NCBI GenBank assembly: GCA_027574665.1
Contig: CM050650.1
Location: 55,349,304-55,413,303, forward strand
Length of the DNA stretch: 64,000 nucleotides
Direction: 5' to 3'
Source: Rhynochetos jubatus
Lineage: Eukaryota; Chordata; Aves; Eurypygiformes; Rhynochetidae
Shown here one piece after another: positions 13,401-24,074 of the stretch. Position 1 is the stretch's first letter. Each line of letters begins with the position of its first letter. A program made the position numbers and the translations under genes. The notes under the pieces are model-generated. The model saw nothing but the letters and a program-made list of their open reading frames with translations. It searched no databases and was not told the DNA's origin.

Positions 13401-14185
13401 GTTGCTGAGATGATTTACTGCATGTTTGGGATGTACAGTGAGAATACTGAGAAAGGAATTAACACGTCTCTAGTCCTTCTCTGAAATATGGTAAAGCATG
13501 TCATTGTTACATTTAAAATTGATCCAAGAGCTGGTTTTCCATCCAGGCTTCTTAAATCATTGAACAGGATGTAGCTTCAGCCAATTTTCTTAGTCTTCTT
13601 TTTTTTTTTTTTTAAAAGAGCTATGGCAGGACCCACTGTTTTGTGTACTTATTTCAGTGCCCCTTTATGTCTCTTGTGATCAATGGGAAGCTTTCAATGT
13701 GACATCAGTTCTGTCGCATTATCTGCAAAATGGCACAATGTAAGTGATGCAAAGCTTTTCTTAAGAACACAGGCATAAAAACTGTACCTGGTTGAATACT
13801 TGGAAGTATGTACACAGTAATATGCACTATAGATCTCAAAATGTACTCTTTCCAGAAAAAAAATAGCTCCAAATATTTCAGATTTAGTAGTTTTGGAAAG
13901 ATTTCCTTTAGATTTAAATAAACAGTGGCAACAGCTCTGGTGTATACTTCTATTCTACTACTTTAAGTCAATGTTTGTGTTTCCTCTCATAACTGTTAAT
14001 AAGAACAGGGAAGGTATGAAGAGCCTTTTTATGCTACCATGTTTACACGGACTAGTACCTCACTTCGTGAAAAATTCAACGTAAGTATTGGGACATCCTG
14101 TAGAATAAAATAGGTCTTGGGTTTGTAATGTCCAAGTATCTGTCTTTATTGAAGATATTCTCTAATTATGTATATATTTTGATAC
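10444..14185. other. Unique AT-rich non-coding DNA
   Basis: No gene or known repeat recognised. A poly-T tract lies near 13599-13614. Open frames are below 85 codons without recognisable motifs. Confidence 0.5.
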
Positions 14186-14501
14186 TACCTGAAAGGAGGT
14201 TGCAGAGAGGTGGGAGCTGGTCTCTTCTCCCAAGTGACAAGCGATAGGACAAGAGGAAATGGCCTCAAGTTGCACCAGGGGACATTTAGATTGGACATCA
14301 TGAAAAATTTCTTCACCAAAGGGTTGCCAGGCGTTGGAGCAGGCTGCTGAAGGAAGTGGTTGAGTTCACGATCCTTTGAGATATTTAAAAGATGCATGGA
14401 TAAGGCACACAGGGACATGGTTTAGTGGTGGATTTGGTGGCTGGGGTTGGACTTGATGATATTAAAGATCATTTCCTATCTAAAATATTCTATGATTCTA
14501 T
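14186..14501 (+). mobile_element. CR1 LINE 3' fragment
   Basis: This is a 5'-truncated CR1 on the plus strand. It starts inside the codons for YLKGGC and runs through GNGLKLHQG and MKNFFTK to the end of ORF2. The 3' tail is GGGGTTGGACTTGATGATAT, then a short spacer and the terminal ATTCTATGATTCTATA repeats at about 14485-14501. Frame changes in the middle break the protein. Only the last ~300 bases of the element were inserted or have survived. Confidence 0.95.
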
Positions 14502-17500
14502 ACATATGTACATTTTTTTGGGTTGGTAATTTAATCTGAAACTTTAGCGTTAAGAAAAATTACCTTTGTGTGTTTTTTTTTAATGAAAGGAGAAAAATTT
14601 GTTTTCTTGACTCCTTTTCATATTATTTTATCTTTTCTTGCACATTGGGGGTCTGCTGTACAGGATTTTGCATTACATTCTCTACTCCTATGTTTATCCA
14701 CAAGCCCTTGTGAGCCATTTGTATTGAAAGGGTGGGCATTTCAATATTTTGCCCTATAACTACAAGGTGAAGGTGATTTCATTTAAGGATTAGAACAAGA
14801 AATTAGCTCCTGCCCTTGTTCTGTTAACATATGCAGCATATTTCTCTTTTCCTTGATCATGGTCTCCCTGATACTGGTGTTTGCAACATTCAGTAAAGTC
14901 TCCTTCTACAATAGCTGCCCTGACATTCACTAGAAACAAGGAAATGCTTTACATTTTATAAAACATAAAATGGTAATAATCTAACTAGTAAATGATGAAA
15001 AAGTTAACTGTGAACAAAAAGTAAGATGTTTTTCCTGTAATCCTAACCACAGTATTTTGCTGGAACTCATTTTGTACAAGCTTTACAAAAATGGAAGGGC
15101 CGCTCTTCTAACAACGATAATTAAACAGTAAATCAGACTGTATTTTATTGTTGAATAGAACTTGCATTTGGTCACTAATTCATCTGTTCAGCTTTTGCCT
15201 TGGATACTTTGAACCGTCTCTTTATTTATAATTGCAGATGTACATGTTTTACTAGTGCATAGGTGTGCGACTGTATTTTTTGCTTGTGAAAGAATTGAAA
15301 GCAATCTTCGACATGTGTTTACATCTCTCCCAATTATCTTAAGAGCGTATGCTTTTAAAAAAATCGCTTCCTCTCTAGAAACAATCTAAAAACCTTAGCC
15401 TGAAGATGAAAATGGTTCCAGTGGTGGGAGTTTATTTTAAAGTTGTAACAGATTTATTTTTAAATTTAATAAATCTCATTGTCTTTTAAGAAAAGTGTGG
15501 TAATTTGTTGAGATTTATTAGAGCAGTTACCATGTTTAGTTATGTACAGACACGGACTGAGATTTATAGCATTTCCTGTGTGCCGAAAAGGTGGCTGGGC
15601 TGCAAGGTTCAAGGCATTGCCTGTTTTTCAGCACAGCCTATGTTCACATCTAAATTTATCACCTTTTGCTGCTAAGGGTGTGTTATTGTGCACGCGATAC
15701 GTCTTTTCTTGCAAATGTGCTTCTGGTTCAGCTTCCTTGCTCCCGAGACTTTTCTATTTTGGTTCCTTGTGTCATGTGATCCCCCCGGCCAGTGAGAGCC
15801 CCGCAGAGGGAATGGCAACAGCCTGCTGGGATCAATGTAAGTCAGAAAAAACTCTTGGCTTTTTTCAGTTTCTGTCCCTCACACTCAATTTTATATGCTG
15901 CTTTTATGCCGAACATTTGCTGGGCACACCTAATAATACCTATGGAAGTGCTTAGAAGTTAGGGGTGTTTTTGGTTTGATTGATTTTTTTACTCTTTCTA
16001 ACGTTACTTTTCTTACTAGGCTCCTTTTTTCCTGTGTCCTACAGTGTAGTTGAGAAGCCTAAAAAGGCAACAGAAAACAAACCAAATGTATTCCAAGTGT
16101 TGCCTAAATAATGTTTGAAGTTTAATAAGGAGTTTGTCAGGTGTAGTATTACTTTATTTAACGTGTTCTATAGACGGTGTCAAAAATCCTACGCTGCATT
16201 TAAGAAAGAATGTGGTGACCCACCCCGCCCCTTAGCCAAAATTGATCATTTAGGTAGAAAGACAATAGTAAACAAAATGATCTGAAATCACATGCTGGTG
16301 CCTTGGCCAATTGGCTGAGACATAATCGTGAAAGGACTTAATTCAAATAAAGGGCAATCCTGTATGCGAGGCAGTGTATAATTTTTATGGTATGAATGAA
16401 ATACTGTATTTTGATCTTAGCCGATGCTGAGCAATACTTATACAATATGATACTGAAATCGTGCGTCTGGTGAAATTTGTCATGGTATTCTAGAGACTTT
16501 TCCTGGTACGAAGTGAGTCTTGTCTTTCTAGATTTTAAGACAGGCTTTAAACTCAGTAGGCAAAATTTACCTGGTAATTACTGCTAGGTAGTAGTTTTGT
16601 ATAAATTAGCTATATTTTTTTCTTGAATAAATATGATTTTCCAAAAAACTTTCTCCCCCATAGTAGGATAGAGGTATATTTTACTTCTTTTCTATTTGTT
16701 TTGATTTGGCTTGGTTTCTTTTATTTTTCTTTCTTCCAAATTACATGTGCTTTCATGGAGTTTACTTTTAAGTTCCAAAAGCTTGTTTTGAATTGGCATC
16801 CCTAAGTAATATATAAAAGTGTAAGAACAAGTGTTTGTGAAAAAGATGTAATGAAACAAGATGAAATCTCCTGATTTCCCTTCATGGCCTGTAGCCTGAG
16901 CTGGAGATTACATCACTTGGAAGTGCTGAGGCCATTACTCCACGTTTCTTTATTTTCACTGTGTTGCTGATTAAGGTATACCTTAATGACCAGGCATTAG
17001 ATGAAGGACTGTTTGAAATCTTTCTTTTCCCACCTCCCAGCTATGTGTAAATACCTGACTCAGAAACTGAAAGCAATTAGAAAAAGCCATCATCATTATG
17101 CAAATTGGATGAAATTTGGGAGCCAATGTTACAGACTTTTTCGTTAAAAAGTTTGCATTGTTGGGTTTGTTGATAAAGTGAAGCATGAGAAGGAGAGAAG
17201 ATAGTTTATACTGCTTTAAAAAAAACCCAATTTGTTCATTACATGATAAATCTAACTCAGTGTTGCCTATTTGCTGTTGCTTCATGAGTTTACACAGTAC
17301 CAACATGCACATAATAGGTATTTTGAGACCTCACCTCAGCGCTGGATTCCCTGTTGCGTACCACAGCTTAAAACTAAGGCTTGTGAACATGAGTACCCAA
17401 TTTAAGAAATGTGCCAATCTCTGTGGTAACCGGAGAAACTGCAGTTGGTAAAATCCGATGAGATAAATTAAAGGATCTGTTACCACTTCTTTCCTTTATT

Positions 17501-17508
17501 TGCATCCT
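14502..17508. promoter_or_regulatory. Candidate conserved non-coding block (regulatory)
   Basis: This repeat-free stretch looks different from its surroundings. It lacks CR1 and LTR pieces and keeps several motifs common in vertebrate enhancers. These include a perfect octamer ATGCAAAT at 17098-17105 in TCATTATGCAAATTGG, and the 10-base palindrome GCCAATTGGC at 16306-16315, which contains a CCAAT box on both strands. The longest open frame, 15542-15955 (137 codons), matches nothing I know. The regulatory call is inference from motif content only. No alignment was available. Confidence 0.25.
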
Positions 17509-17553
17509 CCCCCCCCCCCCCCCCCCCCCCGCCCCGACCTGCCCCCTCCCCCA
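17509..17553. repeat. C-rich tract, 22-base C run
   Basis: Positions 17509-17530 are an unbroken run of 22 C. They are followed by shorter C runs (CCCC, CCCCC, CCCCC) up to 17553. On the minus strand this gives at least four G runs with loops of one to a few bases, a strong G-quadruplex pattern. Run length here may also be an assembly uncertainty. Confidence 0.9.
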
Positions 17554-17609
17554 GCTGGTTTATCTGCAAAGGAATATAAGAAAATATTAAAGAAAAAAAA
17601 ATAAATGGA

Positions 17610-17822
17610 TGGGAATATAGCTTTTTTATTACTGTGAGGGCAGTCAAAGAGTGGCACAGGTTGCCCAGAGAGATTGTGAAGGTCTCTGTCCTTGGAGATA
17701 CTCAGAACCCAGCTGGGCACAGCACTGAGCAGCTGCTGTGAGTGACCCTGCTTGAGCTGGGGAGTTGCACTAGATGACAGAGACCTCTAAGTCCTTCCCA
17801 GCCCTGGCAATCCTGTGAGTCT
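17610..17822 (+). mobile_element. CR1 LINE 3' end
   Basis: This is a short CR1 3' end on the plus strand. Recognisable parts are TTTTTTATTACTGTGAGGGC, then TGGCACAGGTTGCCCAGAGA (end of ORF2, protein motif HRLPREI), CTTGGAGATACTCAGAACCC and CTGCTTGAGCTGGGGAGTTG. It ends in ATCCTGTGAGTCTCTCAG. It belongs to the same group as the copy at 36045-36520. It directly follows the C-rich tract. Confidence 0.88.
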
Positions 17823-20800
17823 CTCAGAATTACCCCCTGCCGTTTGGAGAGGCAGACAGACAGAGGGACATCAGAAGTCACGTGTGGATTTTAATCTTAG
17901 ACTGTCACTCTCACATTTTAGACCTTGTCATTTCGCTGCCTTAGTTCAGCCATTAATCATCCATTTGACGTGATGGCCGTACATGCCTTGCTGTCACGGC
18001 CTAACGCCACCTGAAATGTCACCGACCAGCATGCGGCTGCAGACAGCGAACAGGGTTTCTCTCACCTCTTCCTCACAGCTCTTCAAAGTTACTCCTGGCA
18101 GAGGTTTCTAATCCCACGTCTTTTTTGCCCTGCCTCCTCAGCGCAGTGTGGGAGACACTGATGGAAGGAGAAGGAGGAAATTAAGAGTAAAGTTAATGAG
18201 AGTACTGTGGGAAAAGTGTAAGTAGAAAGTGAAGGGACAGAGACAACTGGGACTCTTACCCTACTCAAACCTCACTGTGGAATCTCCAGAAGCCAAGGAA
18301 GGAGAACAGGAGCTTGCAAAGGCCCCACCAGTGTGTGTAGATGGAGGGGAGGAAGGAGCAAGCCTCATGGGAGCCCTTAGAGGCCACAGAAAAAGTTAAG
18401 CCCCAGTCCCATATACTCAACACAGACGTGTACTCCACAGGCCTTGTGAGTGGTGCAGGGAAATATCATCTAGTAGTAAATGTAAGTACAAAAAAGAGTG
18501 AAAAGTGAAAAAAAAAATTTGTCTATTTATATACACGTATACATAAAAATATCAGATGCCCTTGCCAAACATTAAAGTGTAGAGACTTCATTTGAGACTT
18601 TAAACACTAAATAATTGATTAATATAAATTGTAAATGAAAATGCAAAAGGTAATTACTTGTGTTTAGGAAAGTTGATTTTAAATATTTTTTTGCCATAAT
18701 GCTGTAGGTGATGGGTTTGCTCAGATATTGTTTATCTTGATGAGATATGAATACTTGTCCTGAAAGCTGTGGCTGACACAAAACTAAGCAGGTGTGGCTG
18801 TGAGTAAAGTCAGACTGGAACTGGAAATGTAGGTGAGTTCAGCCTTCCAGGGCAAGGGTTGGCTAGGGCATGACCCTGTTTATATGAGGCACAGTGAGTT
18901 GTCTGCAGGAGTTAAAGGTAGGAAGGATTACACTCAGTGACTCAGAAGGCCATTTCTGGCTAAACAGTGTAATTGGAATTTAAACACAGTATTTTTTTCA
19001 TGAAGAAGACACAGCTTAAAAATATGACCATATATTTCCTCATCAAAATATTATTATTTTCTTTCTTTCTTTCTTTCTGGAGGGCAACACTGCATATGAA
19101 CGTGGATGAAATTTGTGTGATGCTTTCTTGTAGATGACAATATGAGCATTTGACTTTGCAAGAGTAAAATAAACGTCTTTTTTAATTTTAGGAGAAAGAA
19201 AGCACATTCCAAGGAGCCAGTAGCTTTAGCTGCTTGGTCAGCTAAATTATTAGCTGGCATTATTCAGCTGATGCTTCATAACTAGTCTGAGAAAGAAGAT
19301 AAAACTGGAGGAAAAGATTTTTAAATAATTACCTGACATTAAACAATTTGCTAGCTCTACAAGATATATTTATTTCTTTTGCTTTTTCAGTGGCTAACAT
19401 TTGTGTATTTCAGCTTTTGGGTTGTCTTTGCTGTTTTCTTTTTATTTTTTAATAGTTTCTGTTGTTACCATTACTTACTGCAGAAGGTATGTTAATAGTT
19501 GAAAGGAGAAAATTTTGCCAGTTTAACATTTAAGTGTGTTATAGAGTCTAAATGCTAAAACTTGGTTATTTTTTAAAGTGAAAATAATATTTGATTTTGA
19601 AAATATAGAAAAATCCCACAAAAATATATTTATTAATGTGTTTTAGTGAAAAGCCCTAGAGATAACAAAAATACCACCTGTCTTGTGCTTGATTATCTTA
19701 AAAAATTAAATGGTTAAAGGCAAATAATCTACAAAAAGTCTGGAATTACGCAGATATGTTTCAAATATTTTTTTAAGAGTCCAATTACATTTCTATATAA
19801 AGCTGCTAGTCTTGTGTCCATAGAGTTCTAAATAGCTTTCATTCATAATTTTTATGGCTTTCAATAGCACAGCAGTTACAGGTTAGATCTGCCAAGACAG
19901 CTTGTGGACTATCGTAACTGTCTATTCAGTCTATATCATCCATAACAGATAAACATAAACACCATGCAGCCCAAATTGGGCAGATTTGAATTTTGGGAAT
20001 TTTTTCAAAGCACTTATTTTGAAATCCAATGGAGAAGTAAAATCTTCCTTAGATTCTGCTTGTTCTTTGAAAGTTTGAGCGTAACTTTTGTGTGACTGCT
20101 TACAGTTTTACCTTGTATGTTTATCTCCTTGTAAGTGGAGATAAACTGGTTGTGTCTTTACAAATAAGATCATTGAGATTTTGTTTTGCAGTGATATCAT
20201 AGGAAGCATTTTATAGCTGAGTCTCATTTTATTGGCATTACCAGTTTTGAGGTAATGGAGTTGAATAATATTTGTGGGTTTATCTTGCTGTATTGTTATA
20301 AATCGACAACTTGCTTATTCATTCCACAATACCATTAATCTCAGACTGTGCTGCTGCCCAGTATGCAAATATATCCACAACTGATGCCAGGCTGTGTGTC
20401 CCCACCATCCCAAGAAATCATTCATTTTCTACTTGTGTTGACTTCCTCTGCCTTTGTCCGAGGGCACTTTGTGTACAGACATTGACACCTTGCCTGGACA
20501 CTTTTGGGTTTGAAGGCAACCCTGAACCCTTGATTTCGTGTGGTCATTAGAGAGGTGATGGCACATTTCACAAGAGCAAGGTATGATAATATTTCTGTCC
20601 CAGACAATCTGATCGTTCTGTTTTGTCAACCTAAACTTGTCCTGTAATTTAAACATTCTGTAATTTATGTTTTTCTATCCTGTCAACCAGCTGCTGTGCA
20701 CCACACATGACTGCATTTCAATGATGTTTCCATCTATGTTGGTGTACTAGACACACAAGACCTGCACTTGCATACGCATGCACACACTTTCAAACAGGAG

Positions 20801-22559
20801 GACGTCAAAGGCCCCACTTAAATGAAATTTTGTAGTTTTATGACGTATGAATTGTATGAGTTCATAATTATTTCCAACAGCATTTGCTGTTGCTCGCTGG
20901 CACAGTTTTGTACACAAAGTGTCCATCACAAACAATGAAAAAGTAAATTCAGGGAAAAAGGAAGGTCGGCACATATGTCACAGATGAAGATTACTTTCAT
21001 ACTTCCTTTTGGACTTACAAAGAGCTATCTTTAAAAAAAAATATTGATTTGTTTTCTTCCTTTATTTCTTTTCTCTTGAAACCTAGCAACATGAAGGATG
21101 CACTTGTAGAAATGCCTTTAAAAAATAAAGCAGGAAAAGCTAGAGAAAGCTGAGTCAAGAGAGACTCAAGAAACTTTGAATTACATGGTGAATCTGTGTT
21201 GGGTTTTTTTTTGGGTTGTTTTTTTTTTAAAGGAGGAATAGGCACAAGCAACTGATCTTTCTTCCCTCAGGGATTAAACTGAGGCAAGTAAGACAAACCA
21301 TTCAGCAAATTTGGTCTTTGGTAACTTAAATGATTGAAAACTAGACAAAACATTGTAAAACTCACTATGTTCAAGGTAAATTTTTTGTGCTTGGAAAATG
21401 AAGCTTTGCTTCATTGTGAAGTGAGCCCTTATCAGCTGCCTGGTGTTATACAACCCTTCAGCCCAACTGTTGCCACTGTAAAACAACCAGGGTCTTCTAG
21501 TTCCAGTAAACGCTAGACTGGCTTAGATCCTCCCAGGCCCACTGTGCCTGCTTTCCTGGCATAGCTTCCTGGCGGGTTCCCAGCCGTTGGTGTCCATCCC
21601 TGTGAATGTCTGGCAGTGCTGTGGTGGGACAGCGAGAACCTGATGTCCTGGGTGGCATGTAATGCCAGACACATGGCTTGAGACTGCCCAAAGAACCAGT
21701 CGTGTGTTCAGACCCTACTGTCCCCGTGAGGGGTCGGGGTGCACTTGGCACACTTCTGGAGCAGAGATTTCAGTTCAGTTTACTGCAAAAGGAATCTGGT
21801 TTTTTATACACCTCCACTGCTCTGCAAACCAAGCCAGTGCAAGCTTTGGGGAAATCACTTCAAAACCTCGCTACCACTGTCAACAAAACCCGTAACATAG
21901 ACACAGCTTATTTTTATTAACTAATTGCCATCCCTATGCTAAATAACTTATCACTAATTCATCTCAGCACTGGATCTGCCCCGGTAGGTCAAATAACTGC
22001 TTACAAAAGACTGGATCTTCACACTTAAAGCTACATCTTCTGTCACTGAAACATAATCAAAGGGAAAAGCAGATATTTTGGATAAAATTGGAACACTATC
22101 TCTCAAAAATACTTTAAATCTATTTATGTCTGTAGTGATAGAAGCCTTCTGCACATGACTGAGTTGCTGTTAGTTACCTCCAAGGCTTCTTGCACACAAA
22201 GCAACTCACCTCTCAATCTGAAGAGAAGTAAAAATATACAATGGCTTTAAGCAGAAACTTATTTCTGCATAGGCAATGTACTAGGACTTGCTCCTGCATA
22301 GACAGTAGTCATAGTGCATCTACTACATGCTGGTAAGTTTCTGCTTTAGTTTCATTTATTGAATCCAGCCTAAGTTGGAGAGCTAGCCCAGTACTGAGCT
22401 GTCATAGCAACCAGATCATGTAATTTGTTCACAGTGCTTATCCACATTTATCTTAAAGCACAGTTAGGCTGTTTTTCCTCTCATGGACAGGCTGATCTAG
22501 AGCTTTTCCCCTCTGGCTGTTGAGAAGCTTGTAATTTCTATACTAAATTTGTTTGCAGT
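17823..22559. other. Mostly unique non-coding DNA
   Basis: No exon or known transposon recognised. Positions 17870-18130 hold more CpG than the surroundings and a TGACGT half-site (in TTTGACGTGATGG), suggesting constraint or a regulatory site, but this is weak. A short (CTTT)n lies at 19057-19078. The stretch 22200-22560 may contain further decayed CR1 3' sequence belonging to the next element, but I could not align it. Confidence 0.45.
19057..19078. repeat. (CTTT)n microsatellite
   Basis: About four to five CTTT units in a row, in a pyrimidine-rich context. Confidence 0.85.
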
Positions 22560-24000
22560 GCCAGCTTTCTTTCTTTGGCTTAAATACCTTTTAGGTCTTG
22601 ATGTTTATGCCTAATGTTGTATTTGTAGAGTAGTCAGATTACCTCTCTTTGTTGTTTTTTAGCCTTCATTTCTTTTATACTATTCAGATTTTTATTGAAT
22701 ATGAGATGCCATTTCTTTACTTACTTTATGTTGTGAAATCCTTTTCCAACTCCTTGCAGTTGGCCCTCTCCCTTACTATCACAGTATCATCAGCATACTT
22801 AGGTATATCACTATTCACCCTCTTTTCCATGTCTCTTATTAAGATATTAAATAACAGAGGCACTACTAGAAAGACTTCCCTTGTGACCTCCCTCCATTGA
22901 AAAAATCCTAACCATTAGTATTTGGTTTTTTGTCCTACCTTTCGTCCAACTGTTTAGCCCCATGTGGCCTGTCTGTGGCGTCTGTTTCTCTGAGAGTTCT
23001 GAGAAGTTGTTGAATCACTTAATTCCTTGCTGCATTTGTATTGGCTCCAGAATAAAATTCCTTTTAGGGAAGCTCCCATGTTGACACATCTCCAAATACT
23101 GTATTTATGGATGCAAAATTTCATTTAGTTTTTCTGTTATAGCTTTATTTTCTTTCGGTGCTCCTTTTACATCCCTATGTTTCAGACATCTGGACACTCT
23201 GCCAAGCTTTCTGATCTTGATGTACTTAAAAAAACCCCAAAACAACAAACCCCAAACAAAAAACAAAAACCCCCACAAAAAACCCCTGACAAAATACCAA
23301 CGACACAAAATCTCTTGCAAGTTGTTTCTCTAACCTTTTTGGCTTATCTGATTGCATTATTACATTTAGTCTGCCAGAGTTTTATTTTCTCTTTTATTGT
23401 CCTCATTAAGACACCAACTTCAGTTTTTTGAAGAGCTGCTTCAAATAACCTATTACATCAGTAGTTAGCTGTGTTGGTTTTCCATATGTTTGCTTTGCAT
23501 CACTCAATATGTTTAGTGTATTACCTACAAACATTTTGCTCTTCTATTTGTCCACTCGTTAGTTCATTTACAGCAACTTCTTTATTTCTATGCAATTCAT
23601 ATTTTTCCAAGCAAGCAATATTTTACATGATGTGTTGCCTTTGTTGCTCCTCCATAGATGCTTAATTTAAAGGCTTTATGACCGTTATTAAAAATTGGCT
23701 CTTGGTAGCAAAATTCCTACATATGAGACCCTACCAAATTAATATTTGCTTGTCTTGTGGGTTATGTGTTTAGCTGCTCCCCAGAGCTTTCACTCAGAGT
23801 GTCTAAAGGTTTTGTTTTGCAGCCATGCGTAACTTTGATATTTACTTAATTGTAATGGAGTATTTTCTGTCTACCAACATCGTCTTTCTCATCTCTGAGG
23901 TTTTTATAATATATAGCCACTTACCAGCTACAACCTAGTTGGAGAAATTGGGATTAGTAAAAGCATATTGGATATTCCCTTTCATGTTCCTCTCAGTGCA
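22560..24000 (-). mobile_element. Fossil CR1-lineage LINE ORF2 (RT and linker)
   Basis: This is a heavily decayed CR1-type LINE on the minus strand. Read in reverse, 22783-22797 gives Y-A-D-D-T, the catalytic block of reverse transcriptase. It is followed by sequence like the CR1 helix after that block, ending near 22730. From 22800 to 23090 the sequence resembles the reverse of the FNIFINDL and PQGSVLGP region and its upstream part, in broken frames. From 23290 to 23440, and again at about 23740-23900, it matches my memory of the CR1 consensus between endonuclease and reverse transcriptase. The first part of the RT domain (GPDGIHP) is missing between about 23100 and 23290. The upper boundary is uncertain and the element may reach about 24200. 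Its divergence far exceeds that of the 9.9-kb copy. Confidence 0.72.
23227..23288. repeat. A/C-rich low-complexity tract
   Basis: Runs of A alternate with CCCC or CCCCC blocks. The minus strand is therefore T/G-rich with four G runs. It lies inside the fossil CR1 at a point where LINE similarity stops and resumes, so it probably arose or was inserted after the CR1. This kind of G/T simple sequence is common in bird introns. Confidence 0.75.
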
Positions 24001-24043
24001 GGTTTATTTTCATTTTCTAGCTTTTAAAGAGTACTATCAATGA

Positions 24044-24074
24044 GTTTTCCCTCTTCTTCCCTCTCCCCTCCCCT
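24044..24074. repeat. Pure polypyrimidine tract, 31 bases
   Basis: All 31 bases are C or T, mainly TTCC and CTCCCC steps. Such tracts can form triplex DNA or precede a 3' splice site. No AG follows at a convincing distance with an open exon. Confidence 0.75.

Noticed and set aside
15542..15955. 137-codon open frame in the candidate conserved block
   Set aside because: Cys- and Phe-containing but without known domain or splice context. The region is better explained as non-coding until alignment shows codon-type conservation.
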